In this document: positions 41,972-50,691 of the stretch, in pieces
How the letters are laid out: every line of letters starts with the position of its first letter
How positions within the stretch are numbered: position 1 is the first letter of the stretch
NCBI GenBank assembly: GCA_001897515.1
Contig: MKTA01000021.1
Coordinates: 1-59,511 of the forward strand
Source: Bacteroidetes bacterium 41-46
Lineage (GTDB): Bacteria > Bacteroidota > Bacteroidia > Bacteroidales > UBA932
Direction: 5' to 3'
Length of the DNA: 59,511 bases
The notes under the pieces: generated by a model
Told to the model about the DNA's origin: nothing
The model's database searches: none
What the model saw: the letters and a program-made list of their open reading frames with translations, nothing else
Position numbers and translations under genes: made by a program

Positions 41972-43086
41972 AGATTATTATATAGATTTATCAGTTTTTC
42001 TGTGAAATTGCTCCAGGAGAGCTTCTCTCTCTCCCTTTCAATATTTTTAACATAATGTTCTCTTCTGCCCGAGGCAAAGAACTCTTTTATTGCATTTGAG
42101 ATAAGTACTTCATCCGGCCTCTCAACAACAACTCCCGTGCCTGGATTCTCTATCGCCTCTTTTAAACCTCCAACATCTGTTGTGATCATAGGGAGACCAA
42201 AATGGTAGGAGATCGCGCTTATCCCGCTCTGAGTTGCACTTCTGTATGGTAATACACACACATCGGCAACAGAGAAAAACAGCGGAACCTCTTTGTCGGA
42301 AATATACCGAGTAAATAATTTAATTCTCTCCCGGTTTGGAGATGAATCAATTATGGATAAGTATTCAGTGAAACTTCCGTATGGTTCTCCAGCTATAACC
42401 AACTCATATGTGTCATCAAGATTTGCAAATGCTTTGAGTAAAATATCCAGCCCTTTATATTCCCTTATTAGTCCAAAAAAGAGAATTGTCTTCTTATCCG
42501 GATGTATTCCCAGTAATCTCCTTGCCTCTGACATCTCCATTTTATGACCAAAATGATTGTAAAGAGGATGAGGAGTGCTTATAAATCTGGCATTTGGTTT
42601 AAGATTTTTTAAATCATCTCCCACAGAATCTGAGAGTACTATAAATGCATCGGATGCTCCAAGAAAATACTTTGTAAATGGTTTGTCAAAGATTTTTGGC
42701 TCATGTGGAATTACATTATCCAGTATTGAAATGATCTTTGTTGAGGGCCCCATTTGTTTTGCAACATATCCAAGGGATGGGGCGAACCAAGACATCCAGT
42801 ATCTCATAACAAGAAGATCCGGTTGCCAGCGGTTAATTAATCCGGCTGTTTTTATATAGGTGAAAGGGTTTGCTGTATCAAGCACACGCAAACTATCTAT
42901 TTTCACAGCAGAATCATCCTCCTCCACGTATTGTGTCTTACCGGGGAAGAGGATGGATGGATATTGTCTGCTGAAATTGAATGCCCTGACTGAATGCTCT
43001 TTTGAGAGCTCCTTATAAATGTTGGCATTAAACTGAGCAATCCCACCTCTGTATGGGTAAAAACAAGATAAGATTGCAATTTTCAC
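41968..43086 (-). CDS. Glycosyltransferase family 4-like
   Basis: The protein has 372 residues and starts with GTG at 43086 ([18 protein letters not shown] is the family-typical start, and no better ATG is present). The C-terminal GT-B half has [20 protein letters not shown] near residue 200, [25 protein letters not shown] near 270 and the E-rich [22 protein letters not shown] near 300. It transfers a sugar from a nucleotide donor; the acceptor (lipid, polysaccharide or protein) is unknown. It follows the OmpH gene (15 bases) and precedes purC (4-base overlap). Confidence 0.88.
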   Translation of the reverse strand: MKIAILSCFYPYRGGIAQFNANIYKELSKEHSVRAFNFSRQYPSILFPGKTQYVEEDDSAVKIDSLRVLDTANPFTYIKTAGLINRWQPDLLVMRYWMSWFAPSLGYVAKQMGPSTKIISILDNVIPHEPKIFDKPFTKYFLGASDAFIVLSDSVGDDLKNLKPNARFISTPHPLYNHFGHKMEMSEARRLLGIHPDKKTILFFGLIREYKGLDILLKAFANLDDTYELVIAGEPYGSFTEYLSIIDSSPNRERIKLFTRYISDKEVPLFFSVADVCVLPYRSATQSGISAISYHFGLPMITTDVGGLKEAIENPGTGVVVERPDEVLISNAIKEFFASGRREHYVKNIEREREKLSWSNFTEKLINLYNNL

Positions 43087-43101
43087 AAAGTAATACTCCT
43101 T

Positions 43102-43710
43102 TTACTTTTTTGATTTTTCCTTTACGTACTCTTCGTTAAGACCAGCAACAACCTCTTTTGTAATATTTAGGGCAGAGTCTGCCTGAAGTACGGTATTCAT
43201 AGCTGAAGAAGAGTTGATAATGATAGAGAATTTTTTCTCTTCATTGTATTTCTTAAGGTAAGTGTTCAGAGAGTTCATCACTTTATTGAACAGTACGCTC
43301 TCCTCCTCTGCCATCTCCATCTGTTTTTGCTGGCCAAGAGTTTGAAGTTCTTGCTGACGGACAGCGAGTTGTTGCTGCTGAGCCTCTGCCTGACTGCGAG
43401 TTATAAGACCCTTCTGAATTTTCTCCTCCCAGTCTTTATAATCGCGTTCAAAAGCTCTTCCTCTTTTGCTGAGATCATCCTGGATTACCTGAGCCTTGCT
43501 CTCTAGTTCAGACTTAAGGTCATTGAACATATCATACTGATTCATTAGCGAATCAATCTGTATGTAAACGACGCTTCCCTGTCCCGCTGTAATACCTTCT
43601 CCGGCTTCGCCTGTATTAGATTGACCCGGTTTAGATGAGAAATGTAGGATGTAAAGTACAATAACCGCAACGGCTAAGACTGAATTTAAGATAATAGAGG
43701 CATTTTTCAT
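43102..43710 (-). CDS. OmpH/Skp-like protein with N-terminal membrane anchor
   Basis: The protein has 202 residues. The N-terminus has an uncleaved-looking hydrophobic segment (SIILNSVLAVAVIVLYIL, residues 4-21) then a low-complexity Gly/Ser linker. Skp/OmpH features follow: VVYIQIDSLMNQYDMFNDLKSELESKAQVIQDDLSKRGRAFERDY spread from residue 45 on, a Gln-rich coiled coil (SQAEAQQQQLAVRQQELQTL) and a C-terminal beta piece (FSIIINSSSAMNTVLQADSALNIT). The family chaperones unfolded outer membrane proteins. This anchored variant differs from the two cleaved copies at 48702 and 49247. A -7 element TATATTTG is 22 bases upstream. Confidence 0.85.
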   Translation of the reverse strand: MKNASIILNSVLAVAVIVLYILHFSSKPGQSNTGEAGEGITAGQGSVVYIQIDSLMNQYDMFNDLKSELESKAQVIQDDLSKRGRAFERDYKDWEEKIQKGLITRSQAEAQQQQLAVRQQELQTLGQQKQMEMAEEESVLFNKVMNSLNTYLKKYNEEKKFSIIINSSSAMNTVLQADSALNITKEVVAGLNEEYVKEKSKK

Positions 43711-43732
43711 TTTTGTAGTGTTAAATAATATG

Positions 43733-43740
43733 CAAATATA
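43733..43740 (-). promoter_or_regulatory. -7 element for the ompH-GT-purC-LysM operon
   Basis: On the minus strand TATATTTG lies 22 bases before ATG 43710, just beyond the pdxJ stop. Confidence 0.5.
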
Positions 43741-43741
43741 A

Positions 43742-44461
43742 TTAATAATTGTTTAATTGTCTAAGGTAAGCCTGTATGGTGTTTTCCAGGCCTAGGTATA
43801 TTGAGTCACAGATAAGAGCATGTCCTATTGATACCTCGTCAAGCCAGGAAATCGTCTTGGCAAAGTAGTTAAGGTTTTCAAGATTAAGATCATGTCCGGC
43901 ATTTAGCCCCAGGCCTGCCTCTTTTACGGCCAGTGCAGTTTTATAGTAGGGTTCAATTGCCATCTCTCTGTTGTCTGAATAACCGCTGGCGTATGCCTCG
44001 GTATATAACTCAACTCTGTCACAGCCACTCTCTGCTGCGTAATAAATCATCTCAGGGTAGGGATCAACAAAAATTGATGTTCTGATTCCATTGCTCTTAA
44101 ATATTGAAACAACCCCCTTAAGGTAGCTGAGATTTTTTTTTGTATCCCAGCCGCTGTTTGATGTTATCACATCGTGTGCGTCAGGAACCAGAGTAACCTG
44201 TGCAGGAAGGACCTCTAATACAAGGTTTATAAAGCTGTCCACCGGGTTTCCCTCAATATTGAACTCTGTTGTAAGGATACCCTTCAAATCTCTTGTGTCT
44301 TTGTATCTTATATGTCTCTCATCAGGTCTGGGGTGAACTGTAATGCCCTGTGCTCCGAATCGTTCACAATCAGAAGCTGCCTTAAGTACATCCGGCAGAT
44401 TGCCACCCCTCGCATTTCTAAGAGTAGCAAATTTGTTTATATTTACACTTAATTTTGCCAT
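43742..44461 (-). CDS. pdxJ: Pyridoxine 5'-phosphate synthase
   Basis: The start is ATG 44461 ([20 protein letters not shown]), giving 239 residues, the family length; a longer in-frame form would run through the promoter. PdxJ condenses 1-deoxyxylulose-5-phosphate with 3-amino-2-oxopropyl phosphate in vitamin B6 synthesis. Seen: [29 protein letters not shown] near residue 42, [17 protein letters not shown] near 98, [11 protein letters not shown] near 150 and [12 protein letters not shown] near 180, then [11 protein letters not shown] near 207. It diverges from nadK from an 18-base promoter core. Confidence 0.96.
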   Translation of the reverse strand: MAKLSVNINKFATLRNARGGNLPDVLKAASDCERFGAQGITVHPRPDERHIRYKDTRDLKGILTTEFNIEGNPVDSFINLVLEVLPAQVTLVPDAHDVITSNSGWDTKKNLSYLKGVVSIFKSNGIRTSIFVDPYPEMIYYAAESGCDRVELYTEAYASGYSDNREMAIEPYYKTALAVKEAGLGLNAGHDLNLENLNYFAKTISWLDEVSIGHALICDSIYLGLENTIQAYLRQLNNY

Positions 44462-44469
44462 AATGGCGA

Positions 44470-44477
44470 CAAATTTA
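44470..44477 (-). promoter_or_regulatory. -7 element for pdxJ
   Basis: On the minus strand TAAATTTG lies 8 bases before the pdxJ ATG, giving a nearly leaderless message. It sits 2 bases from the divergent nadK -7 element. Confidence 0.5.
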
Positions 44478-44479
44478 TT

Positions 44480-44487
44480 TAATTTTG
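44480..44487 (+). promoter_or_regulatory. -7 element for nadK
   Basis: TAATTTTG lies 20 bases before ATG 44508, with TTTG at 44454-44457 (22-base spacing) inside the pdxJ start region. Confidence 0.5.
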
Positions 44488-44507
44488 GCAACTTTTAGAT
44501 ATTTAGG

Positions 44508-45389
44508 ATGAAGATAGCAATTTTTGCAAGAGAGATTGACAGAAAATGGCACGATAAACTAATCTTTATTGTAAACTCATTATCATACAGAGGGGCTGAA
44601 CTCATCTTTTACGCACCCTTTTACAAAAGGGCAACGCAAATTCATAAAATAGCACTTCCTGCTGCCGGCCTGTTTAGTAGTTATGAGGATATGGCTCCTG
44701 ATACAGATATATTTCTATCTCTGGGCGGAGACGGTACATTTTTGGAGTCTCTCACATTTGTCAGAGAGAGGCCGATACCTGTTACAGGCATAAATTTCGG
44801 AAGACTAGGATTCTTAACAACTACAGATTCTGAGCCAAGCCATTACTGGATTGAAAGGTTAATTAACAAAGACTACAAAATTGAGAAAAGAAGCCTCATT
44901 AAAGTTAGTTCAGGAAGCTATCTTAACGGGCTTTATCCATATGCCCTAAACGAAATTTCTGTGCAGAGGCAGGACCCATCAATGCTTGCCGTAAAAATCA
45001 CAATTGACGGAACTGAACTTCCAACATATTGGTCAGATGGGATTGTGATTGCCACACCTACAGGATCTACAGCATACTCTCTGAGCCTTGGAGGACCCAT
45101 CATGATACCTGCTTCCAAAGCAGTCATTATTGCTCCAATCGCTCCGCACAATTTAAATATCAGGCCAATGGTAGTATCTGACGAATCAACTATAGAGGTT
45201 AAGGTTAGTTCCAGAAGATCCGGAGCTGTTTTAAGCCTTGACAACAGGTCAGTCATTATCTCGTCCGGAGAGAGCTTTACTGTTACCAAGGCAGAATTTG
45301 ACCTGAATATTATTTCACTTACAAGCAATAATTTCATAGAGGCCCTTAAAGAGAAGCTTTTCTGGGGCGAAGACAGAAGAAATGCATAA
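44508..45389 (+). CDS. nadK: NAD kinase
   Basis: The protein has 293 residues. NadK phosphorylates NAD to NADP. Seen: SLGGDGTFLESLTFV near residue 75 with the GGDG motif, PVTGINFGRLGFLTT near 92, a conserved ALNEISVQRQDPS near 145 and YWSDGIVIATPTGSTAYSLSLGG near 172. Length and motifs are standard. It starts an operon with uppS (8-base overlap) and may continue to bamA. NADP supplied here would be used by the GdhA and TrxB enzymes also encoded in this window. Confidence 0.97.
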   Translation: MKIAIFAREIDRKWHDKLIFIVNSLSYRGAELIFYAPFYKRATQIHKIALPAAGLFSSYEDMAPDTDIFLSLGGDGTFLESLTFVRERPIPVTGINFGRLGFLTTTDSEPSHYWIERLINKDYKIEKRSLIKVSSGSYLNGLYPYALNEISVQRQDPSMLAVKITIDGTELPTYWSDGIVIATPTGSTAYSLSLGGPIMIPASKAVIIAPIAPHNLNIRPMVVSDESTIEVKVSSRRSGAVLSLDNRSVIISSGESFTVTKAEFDLNIISLTSNNFIEALKEKLFWGEDRRNA

Positions 45390-46119
45390 TTCAATGATTA
45401 GAAGAGGAGAGAAGGTCCCGGTGCACGTTACCATAATAATGGACGGAAATGGCAGATGGGCAAAAAAACAGGGTCTAAAAAGAATTTTTGGTCATAAAGC
45501 GGGAGTTGAGTCTGTTCGTGAGGCAACCGAATTTGCTGCTGAGCAAGGGGTTAAGTTTTTAAGCCTCTTTGCGTTTTCAGAGGAGAACTGGACCAGACCT
45601 CAGGATGAGGTCAATATGCTAATGGAGCTAATGGTAGATGCTATATTGAAGGAGACACCATCTCTTGTTAAAAACAATATCAAATTCAGAGTGATTGGTG
45701 ATATCTCAAAGCTGCCTCAAAATGTTAGGGATAAAATTTCATCTGCAGAGAGAGAGACCTTTGGCTCCACTGGACTAACACTGATTATTTTTCTGAGTTA
45801 CAGCGGAAAATGGGATATACTCCAGGCTGCTGCAAAATACTATTCAAATAAGGGAAAGATTGGAGAAATGCCTGTAAGTGAAGAGTTTGAAAAATTTCTT
45901 TCAACTGCAGGAATACCTGATCCGGATCTTTTAATAAGAACAAGCGGAGAGCAGAGGATTAGCAATTACATGCTTTGGCAGACAGCTTATACTGAATTTT
46001 ACTTTCCAGAGGTGCTTTGGCCCGATTTTCGCAAAAATCACTTCCGGCAGGCACTGGATGAATACTCCGCTAGAGAGCGAAGGTATGGAAAGACCGGTGA
46101 ACAAGTTAATAATCTATAA
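45382..46119 (+). CDS. uppS: Isoprenyl transferase (undecaprenyl diphosphate synthase)
   Basis: The protein has 245 residues. It builds the C55 lipid carrier for peptidoglycan and O-antigen from isopentenyl diphosphate. Seen: IIMDGNGRWAKKQGLKR near residue 19, GHKAGVESVREATEF near 38, LFAFSEENWTRPQDEV near 67, RTSGEQRISNYMLWQTAYTEFYF near 187 and LWPDF near the end. The first ATG overlaps nadK by 8 bases; the ATG four codons on (45394) would lie after the nadK stop and is the other possible start. It precedes bamA. Confidence 0.96.
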   Translation: MHNSMIRRGEKVPVHVTIIMDGNGRWAKKQGLKRIFGHKAGVESVREATEFAAEQGVKFLSLFAFSEENWTRPQDEVNMLMELMVDAILKETPSLVKNNIKFRVIGDISKLPQNVRDKISSAERETFGSTGLTLIIFLSYSGKWDILQAAAKYYSNKGKIGEMPVSEEFEKFLSTAGIPDPDLLIRTSGEQRISNYMLWQTAYTEFYFPEVLWPDFRKNHFRQALDEYSARERRYGKTGEQVNNL

Positions 46120-46149
46120 ACCATTGGGCATTGAATCCAAATAAAAACC

Positions 46150-46157
46150 TATATTTG
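46150..46157 (+). promoter_or_regulatory. -7 element for bamA
   Basis: TATATTTG lies 24 bases before ATG 46182. Possible -33 TTG triplets occur at 46124-46126 and 46131-46133. Confidence 0.5.
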
Positions 46158-46181
46158 CAGTTTTACCCACAGAGTGTGCAA

Positions 46182-48686
46182 ATGAAGTATCTTTCGCTTT
46201 TATTACTGTTATTGCTGCTATCTCCCTTAGGAGCCTTGGCTCAGGATCAGAACCGGCAGAACACAAATGTTGTTGTTGACTATAATGCTCCAAAGGAGTA
46301 TATTATTGGCGGTCTTGAAATTTCAGGAATTCAGTATTTGGGAAAAGAGCAGATCTTATCTCTTACCGGTCTTGCCGTAGGGGACAAAATCTCAATCCCG
46401 GGAGAGGACATCTCATCTATCATTAAGAGAATCTACATGCAGAGATATTTTTCTGATGTCTCTGTATATATTGACTCTCTGAAGAGAGATACTGCTTACA
46501 TCAGACTGGATTTGCTTGAGAGGCCCAGGGTTTCAAGATGGGAATTTGAGGGGATTAAGTCAGGTGAAAAGAGTGACTTAAATGAAAAACTGAAACTAAG
46601 AAGAGGCAGTGAACTTTCAGAGTACCTTATTAGTTCATCATCAGAGATTATAAGAAAATTTTATGTTGAGAAGGGCTTTCTTCAGACAGAGGTTAATGTC
46701 CTTCAGGAGCAGGATACCCTCATAAGAAATGCTGTTAAGGTTACATTTAAAGTTGACAGAAAGACTAAAGTCAAGATAAAGAAGATCTCCTTTGAAGGGA
46801 ACGATAATGTTAAGTCTTCAAAGCTTGCCTCAGCGATGAAAAAGACAAAGGATATGAGAATTCTGAATTTCTTCAATTCAAAGAAATTCAACGAAAAAGA
46901 GTATCCGAATGACAAGAGGCTCCTTTTACAGGCATACGGTGAGAGAGGCTTCAGGGATGCTAAAATTATAAAGGATTCAATGTATTATTTGAATGATGGA
47001 AGACTTGGTATCCATTTTAAAATTGACGAAGGGAAGAGATACTATTTCAGGGATATTACATGGACAGGTAATTCAATATACACTGCTGATCAGCTTAACT
47101 CAATACTAAACATAAAGAAAGGAGATATTTACGATGTTGTCTCTATGGAGAAGAGGCTTTTTGAGGCAGAGGAGGGTAATGTATCAAAATTATACAGGGA
47201 CAATGGATACCTTTTCTTTAATGTCTCCCCGGTAGAGGTAAGAATTGACGGTGATTCTGTGGATGTTGAGATGAGGATGATTGAGGGAAAACCGGCAACA
47301 TTTAACAGAATTGTGATTAACGGAAACAACATTACTAACGAAAAGGTAATAAGAAGGCAACTCTGGACTAAACCAGGGTATCTGTTTAGTCAGACAGAAC
47401 TTGAGAGATCGCTAAGAGACCTTGCTTCAATGGGCCATTTTGAACCAGAAAAGATTATGTCTCCATCCGGTTATAACATTATGCCAAACTATAATGCAAA
47501 TACTGTTGACGTTACATATAATGTGGAGGAGAAACCAAACAGTCAGTTTGAACTGGCAGGTGGTTGGGGCGGTAATACATTTGTTGGAACTCTTGGACTT
47601 AGTTTCAATAATTTTTCAATTGGCAGGGTTTTCAAAAAGAGCTCATGGAGACCGGTTCCGCTTGGAGATGGACAACAGCTATCTATCAGGTTCCAGACAA
47701 ACGGAACATATTATACGGCATTCTCTGCCAGCTTCTCTGAGCCGTGGCTTACCGGCAAGAAGCCGACTTCTCTTAATATATCTGCCTATTATACACGTCA
47801 GACTAACTCCTATTTATTCTATCAGAACTCAGGACAGAGCATGGAGGTATATGGTCTTGGGGCCGGTATAGGAACAAGGCTAAAGTGGCCAGATAACTGG
47901 TTTGTACTGTACAATGAACTAAGCTGGCAGACATACAGGCTAACAGACTGGCAATACTATTTCCTCTTTACAGATGGACTATCTAACAACATTAGCTGGA
48001 AAATTAATTTATCAAGAAATTCAACGGACCAGGCTATCTATCCAAGAAAGGGATCAGATTTCCAGATGGGACTTCAGCTCACTCCACCATACTCTCTTTT
48101 CCGACCTAAGGATACAAATTACAAGGGAATGACTGATGCCCAGAGATACAAGTGGATTGAGTACCATAAGTGGACTTTCAAGGGGGCACTGTTTACCCCT
48201 ATAACGGGAGACCTGGTACTGATGACAAGAGCTCAGTTTGGATACTTGGGATATTATAACAGAAATCTTGGTTACTCTCCTTTTGAAGGGTTCATTGTCG
48301 GAGGAGACGGAATGTCGGGTTACAACACATATGGATCAGACATTATTGGCCTGAGAGGGTATGAGAATAACTCCCTCACTCCAAGAAAAAATAATGGATA
48401 TGTAGGTAATGTCTATGATAAATTTACCGTTGAATTGAGATATCCTCTTGTATTGCAGCCACAGTCAACAATTTACGCACTATTATTCCTTGAAGGAGGA
48501 AATTCATGGTCGGATATAAAAGATTTCAACCCTTTCCAGATAAAGAGATCTGCCGGGGTAGGAGTAAGGGTTCTTCTTCCAATAGTAGGAATGCTAGGTA
48601 TAGACTGGGGATATGGCTTTGATCCTGTTGGCGACAAGAGGAGAGGAGGAAGCAACTTCCACTTTGTAATTGGTCAGCAATTCTAA
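46182..48686 (+). CDS. bamA: Outer membrane protein assembly factor BamA
   Basis: The start is ATG 46182 (MKYLSLLLLLLLLSP signal peptide); a TTG 51 bases earlier would put promoter sequence inside the gene. The product has 834 residues. Five POTRA domains (about 45-420) include YIIGGLEISGIQYLGKEQILSLTGLAVGD, VKIKKISFEGNDNVKSSKL and FNRIVINGNNITNEKVI. The barrel follows, starting near FELAGGWGGN and including the VRGY-like loop in GLRGYENNSL near 740; the C-terminus is HFVIGQQF with terminal Phe. BamA is the essential insertase of the BAM complex, working with BamD (34231-35031). The next two genes code for Skp-like chaperones. Confidence 0.95.
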   Translation: MKYLSLLLLLLLLSPLGALAQDQNRQNTNVVVDYNAPKEYIIGGLEISGIQYLGKEQILSLTGLAVGDKISIPGEDISSIIKRIYMQRYFSDVSVYIDSLKRDTAYIRLDLLERPRVSRWEFEGIKSGEKSDLNEKLKLRRGSELSEYLISSSSEIIRKFYVEKGFLQTEVNVLQEQDTLIRNAVKVTFKVDRKTKVKIKKISFEGNDNVKSSKLASAMKKTKDMRILNFFNSKKFNEKEYPNDKRLLLQAYGERGFRDAKIIKDSMYYLNDGRLGIHFKIDEGKRYYFRDITWTGNSIYTADQLNSILNIKKGDIYDVVSMEKRLFEAEEGNVSKLYRDNGYLFFNVSPVEVRIDGDSVDVEMRMIEGKPATFNRIVINGNNITNEKVIRRQLWTKPGYLFSQTELERSLRDLASMGHFEPEKIMSPSGYNIMPNYNANTVDVTYNVEEKPNSQFELAGGWGGNTFVGTLGLSFNNFSIGRVFKKSSWRPVPLGDGQQLSIRFQTNGTYYTAFSASFSEPWLTGKKPTSLNISAYYTRQTNSYLFYQNSGQSMEVYGLGAGIGTRLKWPDNWFVLYNELSWQTYRLTDWQYYFLFTDGLSNNISWKINLSRNSTDQAIYPRKGSDFQMGLQLTPPYSLFRPKDTNYKGMTDAQRYKWIEYHKWTFKGALFTPITGDLVLMTRAQFGYLGYYNRNLGYSPFEGFIVGGDGMSGYNTYGSDIIGLRGYENNSLTPRKNNGYVGNVYDKFTVELRYPLVLQPQSTIYALLFLEGGNSWSDIKDFNPFQIKRSAGVGVRVLLPIVGMLGIDWGYGFDPVGDKRRGGSNFHFVIGQQF

Positions 48687-48701
48687 TAATATTAAATAGA
48701 G

Positions 48702-49220
48702 ATGAGTATGAAAAGGTTTTTGACAACAATAGCAATCGTCCTGCTCGCTGCGTTGAACCTTAACGCCCAGAGTTATGGATATGTGAATACTCAGGAGATT
48801 CTTGAAAAAATGCCTGAATACAGGGTTGCACAGGACAGACTTGATAGGATTAGAGAGGATCATGAGGCGGATATGAAGAGCGAAATGGAGCGTATTGAGA
48901 TGCTCTTTAGAAAATATCAGTCAGAAAAATCAAGACTTAGCGATGCAGTTCGTCAGTCAAGAGAGAACGAGATAATAATGATGGAGAGAAATGCAAAGGA
49001 GAGACAACGCGAGATCTTCGGTCAGGAGGGTTCATTCTCAAAGTTAACTTTAGAGCTTATGGAGCCTATCCAGAGACGAGTACAAACTGCAATTGACTCG
49101 GTGTCAATAGAGATGGGCCTGGGCATAGTTTTTGATATAAATGCAATGCAGGGTGTGCTATACAAAAACCCAAGACTGGATATTACTTTAAGGGTAATGA
49201 ACAAACTTAATCTGAAATAA
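48702..49220 (+). CDS. OmpH/Skp-like periplasmic chaperone (first copy)
   Basis: The protein has 172 residues. A signal peptide runs to LNAQS (residue 24). Then YGYVNTQEILEKMPEYRVAQDRL, a long charged coiled coil (about 45-125, rich in E, K, R), and a C-terminal strand piece LGIVFDINAMQGVLYKNPRLDIT. The N- and C-terminal strands make the Skp trimer body and the helices the tentacles that hold unfolded outer membrane proteins. It lies 15 bases after bamA and 26 before a second copy. ATG 48708 is an alternative start, two codons in. Confidence 0.88.
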   Translation: MSMKRFLTTIAIVLLAALNLNAQSYGYVNTQEILEKMPEYRVAQDRLDRIREDHEADMKSEMERIEMLFRKYQSEKSRLSDAVRQSRENEIIMMERNAKERQREIFGQEGSFSKLTLELMEPIQRRVQTAIDSVSIEMGLGIVFDINAMQGVLYKNPRLDITLRVMNKLNLK

Positions 49221-49246
49221 TAAACACAATAATTTTTAACTCTTTT

Positions 49247-49795
49247 ATGAAACATTTATCGAAAATTCTTCTCCTTCTTTTTGTAGCGGTTTCCACTACC
49301 TCTTTCGCTCAAACTTTTAAGTTTGGACACCTGAACTCGCAAGAGTTGGTAGCTTTGATGCCTGAGAGAGACAGTGCTGTTGCAAAGCTTGAGAAGTACT
49401 CCGCAGATGTAAGCGAAACTATGGAGGCAATGCAGGTGGAATTTAACACCAAGCTAAATACTTATCAGCAAAAACAGGCTACCTGGACAGCTGCTGTACT
49501 TGAAGCAAAGCAAAAGGAGCTTCAGGAGATGCAGGCCAGATTTGAACAGATCCAGCAGAGCTCAGGACAGGAGTATCAACAACTTCAGAGTCTGTTATTT
49601 GCACCTGTCTTCAAAAAAGCTAATGATGCAATTCAGAAGATCGGAAAGGACCAGGGATTTACCTATATATTTGATGTCTCATCAGGATCTATCCCATTCA
49701 TCAACCTTGACCAAAGTGTTGATATTATGCCATTGGCAAAAAAAGAACTTGGAATACCGGCAGATAAAAAACTGCCTGCTCAGCAACAGCAGTAG
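49247..49795 (+). CDS. OmpH/Skp-like periplasmic chaperone (second copy)
   Basis: The protein has 182 residues. A signal peptide ends near TSFAQT (residue 23). Then FGHLNSQELVALMPERDSAVAKL and a Gln-rich coiled coil (LNTYQQKQATW, QARFEQIQQSSGQEYQQLQ), with C-terminal strand YIFDVSSGSIPFINLDQSVDIM. A Lys/Gln-rich tail ends the protein. Related to the copy just upstream, not identical. The gene is followed by a hairpin terminator (49818-49853). Confidence 0.88.
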   Translation: MKHLSKILLLLFVAVSTTSFAQTFKFGHLNSQELVALMPERDSAVAKLEKYSADVSETMEAMQVEFNTKLNTYQQKQATWTAAVLEAKQKELQEMQARFEQIQQSSGQEYQQLQSLLFAPVFKKANDAIQKIGKDQGFTYIFDVSSGSIPFINLDQSVDIMPLAKKELGIPADKKLPAQQQQ

Positions 49796-49817
49796 AGAAT
49801 AATTTTCTTAACTTTAC

Positions 49818-49853
49818 AATCGTCCTGCAACATAAGTGAGTAGGGCGATTTTT
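49818..49853 (+). terminator. Hairpin with T tract between the second ompH gene and murI
   Basis: The arms AATCGTCCT and AGGGCGATT pair over 9 bp with one T-G wobble and are followed by TTT. It ends 5 bases before the murI ATG, so it may act as terminator of the bamA-ompH operon or as an attenuator for murI. Confidence 0.65.
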
Positions 49854-49858
49854 CTTAT

Positions 49859-50677
49859 ATGAATACTTCAGAACTATCCGGGAAAACAGTTGTAGGTATT
49901 TTTGATTCCGGTGTCGGCGGTTTGTCTGTATGGAGAGAACTTATAAAAGCCATACCGGGGAACAGAATGGTTTACGTCTCAGATAACGCTTATTCTCCAT
50001 ATGGCCCCAGACCACAGTCAGAGATTATTGAGAGAGCAGTGGCTGTTACGGAGTTCCTTATTAGTGAGGGTGCGGGAATTATTGTAATCGCATGTAATAC
50101 TGCTACAGCTGCTGCTATAGATGTGTTAAGGTTAAGATATGATATCCCGTTTGTCGGTATGGAACCGGCAGTTAAACCAGCAGCCTTACTCTCAAAGACA
50201 AAAACGATAGGGGTGTTGGCAACAAAGGGAACATTTATGGGAAGACTCTACAACAGCACATTGAGAAGATTTGCAACTGGTGTGAGAGTAGTGGAGAAGG
50301 TGGGGACTGGTCTTGTAGATATTGTTGAATCAGGAAGGGTTGACAGCGCAGAGAGTATACGTTTGCTAGAAAGATATATCAGACCAATGATTAATAGAGG
50401 CGCGGACCATATTGTGCTAGGTTGCACCCACTATCCATTCTTGAGCGAACAGATAGCTAAAATAGCCGGACCTGATATTAAACTGGTTGACCCGGCACCG
50501 GCAGTTGCAAAACACACATACGAAATAATGGAAGAGAGGGGACTCCTCTGCCATGATTCTATTGATCAATTGCAGCAAACAAGGTTTTTCTGCACAGGAT
50601 CTCCACAGAATCTGCTAAGAGTTGCCAGAACAATACTGCCCTCACTTGATGAGGGCTTTTTTGAACGGATGGAATAA
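49859..50677 (+). CDS. murI: Glutamate racemase
   Basis: The protein has 272 residues. MurI makes D-glutamate for peptidoglycan in the cytoplasm. Seen: VVGIFDSGVGGLSVWREL near residue 11, YVSDNAYSPYGPRPQSEI near 40, VIACNTATAAAID near 77 with catalytic Cys, GMEPAVKPAA, and HIVLGCTHYPFLS near 184 with the second catalytic Cys. It starts 5 bases after a hairpin; hppA follows after 14 bases and is probably on the same message. Confidence 0.96.
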   Translation: MNTSELSGKTVVGIFDSGVGGLSVWRELIKAIPGNRMVYVSDNAYSPYGPRPQSEIIERAVAVTEFLISEGAGIIVIACNTATAAAIDVLRLRYDIPFVGMEPAVKPAALLSKTKTIGVLATKGTFMGRLYNSTLRRFATGVRVVEKVGTGLVDIVESGRVDSAESIRLLERYIRPMINRGADHIVLGCTHYPFLSEQIAKIAGPDIKLVDPAPAVAKHTYEIMEERGLLCHDSIDQLQQTRFFCTGSPQNLLRVARTILPSLDEGFFERME

Positions 50678-50691
50678 CCAAACTTCAAACT

